A stretch of DNA of 64,000 nt from Rhynchopus euleeides (GCA_963210315.1 OY723248.1:760727-824726), one strand, 5' to 3'. Numbered from the stretch's first letter, positions 32,566-42,998 are shown. Notes: generated by a model not told the origin, from the letters alone. Numbers and translations are program-made.

Positions 32566-32726
32566 CACGAACATGATGATGTTGGTCTTCTGGTTATGTC
32601 TAGTTTATTAGACTTACCTAGGGTACCCCGAGAGAATGTCACCCTCGGCCTCCGCTTGGGGGGTGACATTCTCACGAACATGATGATGTTGCTCTTCTGC
32701 TTATGTCTAATTTATTCGACTTAACG
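32566..32726. repeat. Duplicated motif flanking a perfect stem
   Basis: ACGAACATGATGATGTTG and TTATGTCTA followed by TTTATT and GACTTA occur twice about 105 bp apart (32570 and 32675). Between them GAGAATGTCACCC pairs with GGGTGACATTCTC. This might be the end structure of a small element. Confidence 0.5.
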
Positions 32727-33057
32727 TGTATGCAAGCAGGCTGGGGTTTCGGGCAGAAAAATGGCGAACATTGTCTGGAAACCCCGAAAAACCACCCAGA
32801 AATGGCCAGAACCCGGTTTTTGGTCCCATTTTCCACCCAGGAACACGTTTTTGGGCCTCTGTGAAAAATCGATATTTTTGGGATTTTTCGCGATTTTCGC
32901 CAACTACTCGCCAAGCCAAAAAATCGATTTTTGGCTGGGAAATGCAACAAATCAACGAATTAGGCCGTTTTAACCCCTTTCGTGCACTTTTTGGTCCCAG
33001 AAGGGTTTACGGGGTGTCCATAACGGCCCTTGGCACAAATCCTTTGGACCCAGACCG

Positions 33058-33275
33058 CAGCTTTGGGGGTCATTTTTTGGCGCGAATTTTTCGGATTTTC
33101 GTCCGGACCGGTACCGCATTTCAGGGGCAAAAATCTGATTTCCGAGGCCCGGGAATGCTCGCAGTGGCTTCAAATGGCCAAAAACGTTCAATTACCCCTT
33201 CCCCAAAAAAAAATTCGAAAAGGGTCCCCCTATAAATCGCCGGATTAGGAAGGTTTTTTCCAACATATTTTTATA
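33058..33275 (+). repeat. Duplicated ~215-bp segment, copy interrupted by the MITE
   Basis: The sequence from AGCTTTGGGGGTCATTTTTT to CCAACATATTTTTATA recurs at 34425-34642. In the second copy the sequence runs on without the MITE, giving the uninterrupted target site. Confidence 0.85.
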
Positions 33276-34016
33276 CAGTCATCCAACAAACATTGGTGGG
33301 ATAAAAACCCACCTTAGCTCCAAAAAATCCTAAAATCCACCTTAGTTTTTACCCCACCAATGTTTTTAACCCACCAATGTTGCTACCCCACCGATGTTTT
33401 TACCCCACGGCAGCAGAACACAATGGAGATTTTTTCAGAAATGTGGTGGGTGGGGTGAGTGCCTCATACATCGCACGGTGCCTACGCGATCACATGTGTG
33501 GTTGGGGGCGTGGGCTGGTTGGGAGGCGGGGCGTGTGGGAGGGGGCGGGGGGTTGGGGACGGCTATCTTGCAAAGCGCAGCTCTCCTCAGCATCAGCAGA
33601 ACAGCAGGTACCGACACAGGGTACGGAATGCAATGGCGTATACACTTCTGGTTACTGGTGTCGGTACCTGCTGTTCTGCTGATGCTGAGGAGAGCTGCGC
33701 TTTGCAAGATAGCCGTCCCCAACCCCCCGCCCCCTCCCACACGCCCCGCCTCCCAACCAGCCCACGCCCCCAACCACACATGTGATCGCGTAGGCACCGT
33801 GCGATGTATGAGGCACTCACCCCACCCACCACAGTTCTGAAAAAATTTCCATTGTGTTCTGCTGCCGTGGGGTAAAAACATCGGTGGGTTAAAAACATTG
33901 GTGGGGTAATAACCCACCTTAGCTCTGAGAAATCCTGAAATCCACCTTAGTTTTTACCCCACCAATGTTTTTACCCCACCAACATTTTTACCCCACCAAT
34001 GTTTGTTGGACAACTG
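33276..34016. mobile_element. Tc1/mariner-type MITE, 741 bp, TA target duplication
   Basis: The ends are CAGTCATCCAACAAACATTG and the reverse complement of CAGTTGTCCAACAAACATTG, flanked by TA on both sides. The arms are very long: ~340 bp on each side of a ~35-bp centre (around 33618-33652) are nearly perfect reverse complements, so the whole element folds into one hairpin. The termini contain repeated CCCACCAATGTTTTTA motifs. No transposase frame exists; overlapping frames of similar sequence on both strands are a by-product of the palindrome. The CAGT terminus plus TA duplication is characteristic of Tc1/mariner. Confidence 0.9.
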
Positions 34017-34424
34017 TATTTTTGAAAATATTTTTTTATGTTTGGAATATTTTCAACATATTTTTTTTTTTTGCGTATCCGTCAGGTGGACCACCGGGTG
34101 GGGAGAGATCCGGTGTGAGGCACTTGGGTCCGTCCAGGTGGGCAGGGGGAACCTGGGGGCGGGGGGCCTCAAAACCCGTCTACCAGTGCCGCTTCTAATC
34201 TCGTCGGTCTTGTCCCAACCACCACCAGCCAGCATCGTCGCAGCAACCCCCTGGATCCCGCCAGCCCCACCGGGGGCTGTTCCGCCAGAGGTGCCAGAGG
34301 GGGCTGTGTTGAAGGTGTGGGAGCCTCCGCCCTGGCGGCGCCGCGCGGCCTGAGCGGGGCCAGACGGCTGGGCGCCTGCCGCCGTGACCGGAGCCGCAGA
34401 GGGCACATCAGAGGGGGCTGTGTT

Positions 34425-34642
34425 TGAGCTTTGGGGGTCATTTTTTGGCGCGAATTTTTCGGATTTTCGTCCGGACCGGTACCGCATTTCAGGGGCAAAA
34501 ATCTGATTTCCGAGGCCCGGGAATGCTCGCAGTGGCTTCAAATGGCCAAAAACGTTCAATTACCCCTTCCCCAAAAAAAAATTCGAAAAGGGTCCCCCTA
34601 TAAATCGCCGGATTAGGAAGGTTTTTTCCAACATATTTTTAT
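34425..34642 (+). repeat. Duplicated ~215-bp segment, uninterrupted copy
   Basis: It matches 33058-33275 plus the sequence to the right of the MITE (TATTTTTGAAAATATTTTTTTATG), with a single TA at the junction point. Confidence 0.85.
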
Positions 34643-34961
34643 ATTTTTGAAAATATTTTTTTATGTTTGGAATATTTTCAACATATTTTTTTATGTTTGG
34701 AATATTTTCAAAATATTTCCAAAATACCGTATACGTAAATATTTTGGAACGTAAATATTATGGAACGTAAATATTATGGAAGGGGGGTGTCGATTCTGGA
34801 CAAAAAATAAATTTTTTCAAAAAAAAAACCGAAAAATCGGGGGAAAATGCTGAAAAATGGCAAAAAAAAGAGTATGGGGAGTTGGGTCCAGTTTAGCAAA
34901 GTCGTCATATTTTTCGGGTGTTTTTTTGAATGGGACACCCGAAGAACCTTTTTTTTTTTAG

Positions 34962-35050
34962 GAGAGGGGGCCCGGTGCCTGCGCGCGTCCTGTCGTACTG
35001 TGGCTGCTTGGTGGGGCTAGCGCAGCAGGTTCTACTTTTGCTTCTACGGG
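34962..35050 (+). repeat. Dispersed repeat, copy 1 (second copy near 48.79 kb)
   Basis: GTACTGTGGCTGCTT, GCAGCAGGTTCTACTTTT and CTTCTAC occur here and at 48785-48885 with the same spacing. Both copies sit inside inverted-repeat elements. Confidence 0.6.
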
Positions 35051-35416
35051 CTCTTAGCACTGTAACATGAACTACACGAACAACAAAGCTCTAGGGCAAA
35101 CAAACCGCGCACTGGCCGGGGTTGAGCTGCGTGGGGCTCCGTGCTGGCGGCATGAACAAGGGGCTGTAGGTAAGTCTACCATTCACAAGGGGCAGCCCGC
35201 TGGTGAGGGGAAAAGGGGGCGAGGTAAAGGGGGGGGGGGGGCAGGGGGGGAGAGGCGAAAGCGACTGACAGCGAGGGCGTGGACCGACTCCGCCGGCGCA
35301 TTCACCGGAAGAAAGGGGAAGGGGGCACGGGGGTGGGGAACGGGAGGGGGGGGGGGGAGGGGCGAAAGGAAAGAGGGGGGTAGGGGGGGGGGGGGGGGGG
35401 GGGAGCCGACCTACGG

Positions 35417-35770
35417 CTATCTCGCTCCCCTGGCGGCCCTACTCCCCTGGCTCTGGGACCCCTGGGAACTCCGCTGCGAAGACCCCCGCGCCCCTGGCCG
35501 GCTCGCCCGCGCCCGCTTGCCTGCCCGCGCCCTCAGACGACAACAGACCACGTTGTACGCCTCCGCCTGTGAGGCCTTGTCATCCCCCAACTCGGCCCAC
35601 CAAGCCTGAATGGCCCGGAGCGCCGCCTCCTGCTCCTCCTGCGGTCGGTGCACGTCGGGGCAGAACTGCTCCTCCCACTCCCCCACCGTCGTGGCCCCGT
35701 CGTCCTCATCCATCTCCTGACCACGCTGCGGCGATGCCGACTCCCGCTTCCGCTTCGGCTGCGACGACAT
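35417..35770 (-). CDS. Possible small basic/acidic protein inside the element (117 aa)
   Basis: MSSQPKRKRESASPQ begins with a nuclear-localisation-like KRKR. An acidic EMDEDD patch, a short helical part (EEQEAALRAIQAWWAELGDD) and an Arg/Ser/Gly/Gln-rich tail follow. The same frame stays open upstream as Ser/Pro/Ala/Thr-rich sequence to about 35903, where TCTGGCAG could be a splice acceptor, so it might be a 3' exon. No family is recognised, and codon bias alone does not decide whether it is expressed. Confidence 0.3.
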   Translation of the reverse strand: MSSQPKRKRESASPQRGQEMDEDDGATTVGEWEEQFCPDVHRPQEEQEAALRAIQAWWAELGDDKASQAEAYNVVCCRLRARAGKRARASRPGARGSSQRSSQGSQSQGSRAARGAR

Positions 35771-36115
35771 CGAGGTGGCTGGTGCTTGCGCAGGGTTGGA
35801 GCCTTCCTCGGTGGCGGTCGGGTCGGAGCGGCCGGTGGCCGGGGCGCCGGTGGGTGCAGGAGAACCCGTTGAGACGTGAATGACATCGTGAACATATCTG
35901 CCAGAGAATCCTCAAGCTTCGTGCCTCAAGAACGTGGGACAACACGGCGCTGCAGGCGCATCCTGGGCCGCAGACCAGGAAGCCGGCAAAATAGCCAAGG
36001 CCGCCTACACAGCGAGCCTTCTACAGATTCCAGATTGCTCAAACGAGCGTGTCCAGGAAGCTTGAGCTTTGGGTGGGGACGGGATGAAGTCATGGGGGGG
36101 GGGGGGGGGGCGGGG

Positions 36116-38157
36116 CGGGGGTGGCTGGGGGGAACCTCTAGAGGTAGGGGGCAACCTATTGGTGGCTGGGGGGAACCTCTAGAGGTAGGTGGCAACCCGT
36201 TAGTGACTGGGGGGAACCTCTAGAGGTAGGTGGCAACCCATTGGTGGCTGGGGGGAACCTCTAGAGGTAGGTGGCAACCCATTAGTGGCTGGGGGGAACC
36301 TCTAGAGGTAGGTGGCAACCCATTAGTGACTGGGGGGAACCTCTAGAGGTAGGTGGCAACCCATTGGTGGCTGGGGGGAACCTCTAGAGGTAGGGGGCAA
36401 CCTATTGGTGGCTGGGGGGAACCTCTAGAGGTAGGTGGCAACCCATTAGTGGCTGGGGGGAACCCCTAGAGGTAGGGGGCAACCCATTAGTGGCTGGGGG
36501 GAACCTCTAGAGGTAGGGGGCAACCTATTGGTGGCTGCGGGGAACCTCTAGAGGTAGGTGGCAACCCATTGGTGGCTGGGGGGAACCTCTAGAGGTAGGG
36601 GGCAACCTATTGGTGGCTGGGGGGAACCTCTAGAGGTAGGTGGCAACCCATTAGTGACTGGGGGGAACCTCTAGAGGTAGGTGGCAACCCATTGGTGGCT
36701 GGGGGGAACCTCTAGATGTAGGTGGCAACCCATTAGTGGCTGGGGGGAACCCCTAGAGGTAGGGGGCAACCCATTAGTGGCTGGGGGGAACCTCTAGAGG
36801 TAGGGGGCAACCTATTGGTGGCTGCGGGGAACCTCTAGAGGTAGGTGGCAACCCATTGGTGGCTGGGGGGAACCTCTAGAGGTAGGGGGCAACCTATTGG
36901 TGGCTGGGGGGAACCTCTAGAGGTAGGGGGCAACCTATTGGTGGCTGGGGGGAACCTCTAGAGGTAGGTGGCAACCCATTGGTGGCTGGGGGGAACCTCT
37001 AGAGGTAGGTGGCAACCCATTAGTGGCTGGGGGGAACCTCTAGAGGTAGGGGGCAACCTATTGGTGGCTGGGGGGAACCTCTAGAGGTAGGTGGCAACCC
37101 ATTAGTGACTGGGGGGAACCTCTAGAGGTAGGTGGCAACCCATTGGTGGCTGGGGGGAACCTCTAGAGGTAGGTGGCAACCCATTAGTGGCTGGGGGGAA
37201 CCCCTAGAGGTAGGGGGCAACCCATTAGTGGCTGGGGGGAACCCCTAGAGGTAGGGGGCAACCCATTAGTGGCTGGGGGGAACCTCTAGAGGTAGGGGGC
37301 AACCTATTGGTGGCTGGGGGGAACCTCTAGAGGTATGTGGCAACCCATTGGTGGCTGGGGGGAACCTCTAGAGGTAGGGGGCAACCTATTGGTGGCTGGG
37401 GGGAACCTCTAGAGGTAGGTGGCAACCCATTAGTGACTGGGGGGAACCTCTAGAGGTAGGTGGCAACCCATTGGTGGCTGGGGGGAACCTCTAGAGGTAG
37501 GTGGCAACCCATTAGTGGCTGGGGGGAACCTCTAGAGGTAGGGGGCAACCTATTGGTGGCTGGGGGGAACCTCTAGAGGTAGGTGGCAACCCATTAGTGA
37601 CTGGGGGGAACCTCTAGAGGTAGGTGGCAACCCATTGGTGGCTGGGGGGAACCTCTAGAGGTAGGTGGCAACCCATTAGTGGCTGGGGGGAACCCCTAGA
37701 GGTAGGGGGCAACCCATTAGTGGCTGGGGGGAACCTCTAGAGGTAGGGGGCAACCTATTGGTGGCTGGGGGGAACCTCTAGAGGTATGTGGCAACCCATT
37801 GGTGGCTGGGGGGAACCTCTAGAGGTAGGGGGCAACCTATTGGTGGCTGGGGGGAACCTCTAGAGGTAGGTGGCAACCCATTAGTGACTGGGGGGAACCT
37901 CTAGAGGTAGGTGGCAACCCATTGGTGGCTGGGGGGAACCTCTAGAGGTAGGTGGCAACCCATTAGTGGCTGGGGGGAACCCCTAGAGGTAGGGGGCAAC
38001 CCATTAGTGGCTGGGGGGAACCTCTAGAGGTAGGGGGCAACCTATTGGTGGCTGGGGGGAACCTCTAGAGGTAGGTGGCAACCCATTGGTGGCTGGGGGG
38101 AACCTCTAGAGGTATGTGGCAACCCATTGGTGGCTGGGGGGAACCTCTAGACGTAAA
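36116..38157 (+). repeat. 41-bp minisatellite, about 50 copies
   Basis: The unit is (G/A)GTG(G/A)CTGGGGGGAA, then CC(T/C)CTAGAGGTAGG(G/T)GG, then CAACC(T/C)ATT. The period is exactly 41 bp with no visible indels. The centre ACCTCTAGAGGT is a perfect 12-bp palindrome. Four variable positions combine into a few unit types, which recur in blocks: the same sub-orders reappear at offsets of 4, 7, 8 and 11 units. It starts after a poly-G run and ends at the ACGTAAATATT inverted motif. Non-coding. Confidence 0.95.
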
Positions 38158-38443
38158 TATTTTGGAACGCTGGTGGGTTGGCGTTCCAGATTTTTTTCGT
38201 TCCATAATATTTACAGGGCTTTCTGCGACTCGGGGACTTGGACCAGGTGATCGGACGGCATGCAGAGTCCCTGACGGGACCTACTCGTGCACTTTTCGCG
38301 CGATTCCTGACGCAAGCCGTCCTCACCACCGAGTCCCCAACTGGCCCTGTAAATATTTTGGAACGTAAATATTATGGAACGGACCGGCCAAAAATGGGCC
38401 CGTTCCATAATATTTACGTTCCATAATATTTACGTATACGGTA

Positions 38444-40470
38444 CATACATCGGGCGTTATTGCGTTACCAGTAACGGTAATACCGTTATTTTTTCGGTAA
38501 AATAACTTACCGTTAATAACGTTCCAGAACGGCCGAATAACGTTATCCGAAAATCGGTAACGTTATTTTTCCGCGTTATACCGTTATCGATAACGGTAAT
38601 ACCGTTATTACCGTTATCAGGAACGGTAATAACGTTATCGGTAACGTTATTACCGTTATTACCGTTATCGGTAACGGTAATACCGTTATCAGTAACGGTA
38701 ATAACGTTATCGGTAACGTTATTACCGTTATTACCGGTAATACCGCGTTATTTTCGGTATTTTTGGGCAACTTCTATAGGGGGACCCTTTTCGAATTTTT
38801 TTTCGGGGTGGCCAGAATGGGCTGTTTTAGGCTATTTGAGGCCATTTTCGAGCAAATTTTTGGGTTTAGAGCCACGCAAAGGGTCTAAAATGGGCATGCC
38901 AATCTCAAAAAATGCTCAAAATTCCGAGAGATTTCAGATTTTTCGAATTTTTTGACCGAGAAAATTCTGACCCCAAAATGTGGTCCTTGTGGTCTGGAAC
39001 TGTCCGTTGTCGAAGGAATTGGTGAAAAAATCGTGATTTTTGGCCTCTGGATCACCCATGCCGTCCCAAAAATCAAGCAAAAGAGGTTTGGTAGGTGCAT
39101 TTTTGGGTGAACATGAGCCATTGTGCCAACCTGCTTGATTTCACCCGAAAATTGGAATCCGTTGAATATGGTTTCTGATGAAAATGTGAAAATTTTCGAC
39201 CTTCTTCGCAGTTTTTGCCACTTCCTTGCCCCATCTTTCCCACCCAAAATCGAAGTACCGTGAATGGTGTTGTTGAAAGGTCCAAATTGCGTTGGTTGTG
39301 CGTAGTTCTGCCGAAATCGTGCACACGTTGTGCATAGTGCATGTGTAACGCCATTTGCGACCAAAATGTAAATTTCCTGCACCCAAGCGTTGACGCTTCC
39401 ACACACCCTTACAAACCCACTTGCCTGATGAAGGGGGTGGTGTGTAGAGCACGTTTGGCAGGGCTGAATGACACTTTCCGCGCGAAGGTCGTGTGCGTAA
39501 TTAAAAAACGGTCCGAGGGCCGGAGGCCCGAGGCCTTTTTTTACCTGCACGAGGGTGCAATTGAGGCCGATACGGGGTGCAGATGATGGTTTCTTGCACA
39601 ACCCAGTCATGTTTTGCACATCACGACGAACTCGGAAATTCCTCATATTTGCACTCCAGGTCTCATATTTGCACTGGTGCAAATATGGGACCTGGAGTGC
39701 GTGCAAATAATGACTGGGGGGTGCAAGAAAGTTCAAATTGTGTAGTTCCTGCGTACTTCGTGCGTAGCCCGAGCGTACTTTGGGTAGTTCGTGCGTATAT
39801 TGTGCGAAGCGTCTTTGACAGCACCAGTAACGGACTTTTGGAACGTAACTATTTTAGAACGGACCGGGAAAAAATGGGCACGTCGCTACTTCGCGCTACT
39901 TCGTCGCTCGTAACGAGTAAAAATATCAGGTGGTTTATACACCGCCAATGTGAGGTGTGCGGGTGTATTCCTGAAGGATTCACTTCTGCGTCCACACTGA
40001 GTGATTTTGGAGTGATTTTCACTCCAAATTTCACTCCAGGAACATTGGATGCTGCAAGGTTGCAGGGGTTTCTGCAGTATTTGCCTTGAAAAAGCCAAAA
40101 AACATGATTTTTTCACGAAACTCGACATGTCCGTGCGTTATTATCCAAAAAATGGTCCCAGGGGGGTATTCTGGAGCCATCTCCACCAAAAACTACACCA
40201 TCCGCCCGCAAAATTGTCCGAATAACGCAAGTTTTCATGAAAATAACGGAAAAATAACGCGTTATTTTAGGAGAAAACGTTTTCCAATTTTTTGACATCA
40301 CGGAGTGGCCCCCTGGAGTGATATTTTACCCAAGAAAATTCTTTTAGGGGGGGTAGGGACCCGAGTTTCGGGTCAGATTCACCGGGAAATGCTGCCTTTT
40401 TTGGGGTCAAAAAATAACGCAAAAATAACGTTATTACCGTTACTGGTAACGGAATAACGCCCAATGTATG
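38444..40470. mobile_element. Element with palindromic inverted ends, ~2.0 kb
   Basis: Left CATACATCGGGCGTTATTGC, and right end (reverse complement) CATACATTGGGCGTTATTCC, both followed by GTTACCAGTAACGGTAAT. The left side then continues for ~280 bp as overlapping palindromes of TAACGGTAATACCGTTA. The interior is AT-rich with a hairpin at 39638-39712 (CATATTTGCACTCCAGGTC and its complement). A 283-codon minus-strand frame (38885-39736) has no protein-like features. Non-autonomous; the target duplication is unclear. Confidence 0.65.
39638..39712. repeat. Inverted repeat / hairpin
   Basis: CATATTTGCAC-TCCAGGTC-TCATATTTGCAC is followed at once by GTGCAAATATG-GGACCTGGAGTG-CGTGCAAAT, giving a near-perfect fold. 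Function unknown. Confidence 0.6.
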
Positions 40471-40824
40471 AAAATATAAAAATATTTTGGAAATATTTTC
40501 GAAAAATATAAAAATATTTTTTTATGCGAAAATGAAACATATTTTTGGCAAAAATATATGTTTATGAAAAATATGTTTGGGGGCCCATGCCTAGGGGGGG
40601 TCATAAGCCCCCCTAAAAACGTACGAAAACCAAAATTTTCAACATACCATCAGAACCGCCCTAATACCTGATCTGACCCGAAAATCCGACCCATACCCCC
40701 CCGGAAACTGTCTGGGGCCCACTTGTGACACCTGATACGCACTTTTGTGATGATTTTTTGGGGTCCTAAAAAATGTACCTCAGTTTCGTACCTTGCCTTT
40801 GTACCTGAACCACTCCCGACCGCA

Positions 40825-41094
40825 TTATTTCGTTCTTTGCCTTTTCTGCGGTGGTTCTGGCTCAGGTGGCACGCATGTTGCCTTCCCCAGTGCCTCGGCA
40901 AGGTCTTTCTTGACCTGATTAGTGGGAATGTTGTGTTGTTGCGTCAGCAGAATGAGTTCAGCCACCTTCTGGGTGTAGTACTTCGATCGCATATGGGTCA
41001 TTGTGAGTACTTCGTACGCCTGGGAGGCTGCATCGGCATTAGTAGGCAGCGTTGTAGATGCTTTTGCTTCGTCGATCTTAGCCTGTGAAGGCAC
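40825..41094 (-). CDS. Small element-borne ORF (89 aa)
   Basis: A mostly helical, Lys/Gln-rich sequence (YEVLTMTHMRSKYYTQKVAELI, PTNQVKKDLAEALG) with a basic end (PPEPEPPQKRQRTK) that terminates inside the left inverted repeat. It is downstream of the 283-aa ORF on the same strand and could be its continuation after a frameshift or intron. Family not recognised. Confidence 0.35.
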   Translation of the reverse strand: MPSQAKIDEAKASTTLPTNADAASQAYEVLTMTHMRSKYYTQKVAELILLTQQHNIPTNQVKKDLAEALGKATCVPPEPEPPQKRQRTK

Positions 41095-41129
41095 GATTGG
41101 GATATTGTACGCCCTGAGAGCCGAAGTGG

Positions 41130-41981
41130 TTATGATTGTGCTGTGTAATTTGCGCCCCGCAGGATATGCACACCACGCAGTCTCGACAACACGTATGAGA
41201 GTGTACCATGTGGGGACTCAACAAGGTCATTGGATCGGCATCTGCCTGCCGACTCAGCCCCCACACAGTGCGACCGCAAGGTCGCCAGGGATGTCTCAAC
41301 GCCAGGGGAATACCCTCCCCTGGCGTTGTACAACCCTACTCTCAACCCTCGGGTCCTCTCCTGGAGGCGGTGGTGGCGGGCCCGCAACGCTTCGTACTTC
41401 CGGTACAGACTGAGGTAGTCTGCCCGGCTGACCCGCTCATTGCTTCCTAGATCATCTGCTGCTCTGGAGCTGCCATCACTCTCACTGCCCACATCAGTTG
41501 GTGTGGGGGTAGGAGCAGGACGAGTGGGAGGAGTAGGAGTGCAGGTGACATCTTTCTTGGCTAGCAAGGAACGCCGCTTTTCCCGCACGTGCGTGCAGTT
41601 GATGCACCACTGCATATATCTGTCGTCACCACGTCCCACTCGCTCTCCTATGTACCCAGCCCGACGGAGCGCCCGAAATAATGTCGCCTCACCGATGTCG
41701 TGTGCCGTTTTCTTTTTACGCAGGTCTGCCACAACGCTCTCTGCCGAGACCCCGCACATCTCCCGTTTGGCGAGCGTCTTTCGAGCAAGGTACTCCTCTG
41801 CAGCAGCATCTGACACCTCTGCGAGGCCCTGGGCACGCGGCATGTGTTGCTCGGCGTGCTGGGTGAGCGTAGTGACACCCTTCCCTTGCAAAGAACGAAA
41901 TAATGCGGTCGGGAGTGGTTCAGGTACAAAGGCAAGGTACGAAACTGAGGTACATTTTTTAGGACCCCAAAAAATCATCAC
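41130..41981 (-). CDS. Element-borne ORF with helix-turn-helix-like segment (up to 283 aa)
   Basis: The first ~30 codons are inverted-repeat sequence, so the true start is uncertain (MPRAQGLAEV is an alternative). A helical region follows; SAESVVADLRKKKTAHDIGEATLFRALRRAGY has the spacing of a helix-turn-helix. A CxxC (CINC) motif, a Pro/Thr-rich hinge and a second helical region (RADYLSLYRKYEALRARHHRL) come next. It could be a DNA-binding accessory protein or a remnant of a transposase. No DDE or tyrosine-recombinase motif can be seen. Confidence 0.4.
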   Translation of the reverse strand: MMIFWGPKKCTSVSYLAFVPEPLPTALFRSLQGKGVTTLTQHAEQHMPRAQGLAEVSDAAAEEYLARKTLAKREMCGVSAESVVADLRKKKTAHDIGEATLFRALRRAGYIGERVGRGDDRYMQWCINCTHVREKRRSLLAKKDVTCTPTPPTRPAPTPTPTDVGSESDGSSRAADDLGSNERVSRADYLSLYRKYEALRARHHRLQERTRGLRVGLYNARGGYSPGVETSLATLRSHCVGAESAGRCRSNDLVESPHGTLSYVLSRLRGVHILRGANYTAQS

Positions 41982-42125
41982 AAAAGTGCGTATCAGGTGT
42001 CACAAGTGGGCCCCAGACAGTTTCCGGGGGGGTATGGGTCGGATTTTCGGGTCAGATCAGGTATTAGGGCGGCTCTGATGGTATGTCGAAAATTTTGGTT
42101 TTGTACGGGCTTATGACCCCCCCTA

Positions 42126-42400
42126 CCCCCCCCCCCCCCTGCACCCAAAGACAACAGGCATGTCGCTAAGCGTCGACCGTCGACCCAGTGATTTTGGGTT
42201 TCCCCCCCCATAAAAAAGCGTCGACCCAGCGTCGACCCAGTGGACTGGGTTGACGCTTGGTCGAGGCTTGGAGCGTCGACCCAGTGGAACTGGGTTGCCA
42301 TTCAAGCCTGGACCAAGCGTCAACCCATTTATTACACTGGGTCGACGCTCACCAAGCGTCGACCAAGCGTCAACCCACTTTCACTGGGTCGACGTCGAAG
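42126..42400. repeat. Cluster of GTCGACC/CTGGG-type short palindromic repeats
   Basis: AGCGTCGACCCAGTG, TGGGTCGACGC and relatives are repeated in both orientations over ~250 bp. This is the same design as the palindrome-built ends of the other elements, so it may be the terminus of another decayed element. Confidence 0.5.
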
Positions 42401-42420
42401 AGAGTATGGGTTTGCAGGAA

Positions 42421-42478
42421 CAGATGCTCACTACCGTGGCCTCCGGCGGCTGGGGGGCTCTGCCCCCCAGACCCCCCA
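42421..42478 (-). repeat. GC-hairpin repeat, copy 7 (inverted)
   Basis: Reverse orientation; the loop differs (stem GGGGGGC, loop AGA on the minus strand). It is followed to the right by the ~180-bp segment homologous to 9370-9560 reverse-complemented. Confidence 0.75.
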
Positions 42479-42998
42479 TCTCGCGTGCCCGTCTCGTAAC
42501 CAAGTCCTTGCGCTTTGACGGCCGTGGCATATCAGGGGGCAGCGTCGAAATCATGGTCCCGAAAGCCATTTTTTGGTTTCCTCCGGCACCCGACGGCGCG
42601 AGCGGGAGAGGAACCACGGAAGGAACCCAGCGCCTCACACCGTGCCCACCTAGTGGTCCACCGGTGGGAAAATTTGGCAACAACACGAGCGCGCGCGAAG
42701 CGCGCGCGAGAAAAATTGACCCCTAGTGTTTTCCCCCCTGATCCCCCCCCCCAAAACAGGAGCGTCAACCCACCAAATCTCCAAAATCGAAAAGTTAGCG
42801 ACAGGCCTGCAAAGACAACATACATTCGCATCCAGCACTGCCCGCATTGTGGACGCCGCCCCTGTCGCCGCAGGCGCTGCCCCTGCCCCTGCCCCTGCTG
42901 TCACGGTGTCAGTCTGTATGTGGTGGATTGGTGGTCTCCAAATAAAGCAAAAAAAAATGCGACGAATTCACACAACACGCCTACACCCACCCCCACAC

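Larger units (their letters stand above)
34725..38443. mobile_element. Inverted-repeat element enclosing the 41-bp minisatellite (~3.7 kb)
   Basis: Left end TACCGTATACGTAAATATT (34725), with repeats of ACGTAAATATTATGGA; right end is the reverse complement, finishing CGTATACGGTA at 38443. Extra inverted copies of the GTAAATATT..GGAACG motif occur at 38153-38215 and 38349-38410. The interior contains a GC-rich part with one possible small ORF (35417-35770) and the minisatellite. No transposase is seen, so it is non-autonomous or decayed. No target duplication was found. Confidence 0.6.
27050..40597. mobile_element. Possible outer shell of a nested transposon complex
   Basis: CCCCCCCCTAGGCAT, a 3-base spacer, then CCCCAAACATATG at ~27046-27078 has a reverse-complement counterpart AATATGTTTGGGGGCCCATGCCTAGGGGGGG at ~40570-40600, both adjoining AT-rich sequence with TTTTTTTATG. 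This suggests one old element split by later insertions (MITE 33276-34016; elements 34725-38443 and 38444-40470; LINE fragment 30295-31057). No target duplication was identified, and the shell is inferred from the ends only. Confidence 0.35.
40593..42125. mobile_element. Element with ~245-bp inverted repeats and internal ORFs
   Basis: The left arm (about 40593-40840) and the right arm (about 41893-42125) are near-perfect reverse complements, running from TCATAAGCCC through CCAAAATTTTC, CTAATACCTGATCTGACCC, CAGACAGTTTCC or its complement, and AAAAAATGTACCTCAGTTTC to ATTTCGTTCTTTGC. The outer ends sit in G/C homopolymers, so the exact terminus and target duplication cannot be fixed. Two minus-strand ORFs lie between, with the first Met of the larger inside the right arm. 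Confidence 0.8.

Noticed and set aside
33394..33917. Matching open frames on both strands
   Set aside because: They are produced by the palindromic MITE and are non-coding.
36116..38157. CRISPR array
   Set aside because: Units are contiguous 41-mers without unique spacers, and the DNA is eukaryotic.
38885..39736. 283-codon minus-strand frame in an AT-rich element
   Set aside because: Composition follows local base content and it spans inverted repeats; no recognisable motif.
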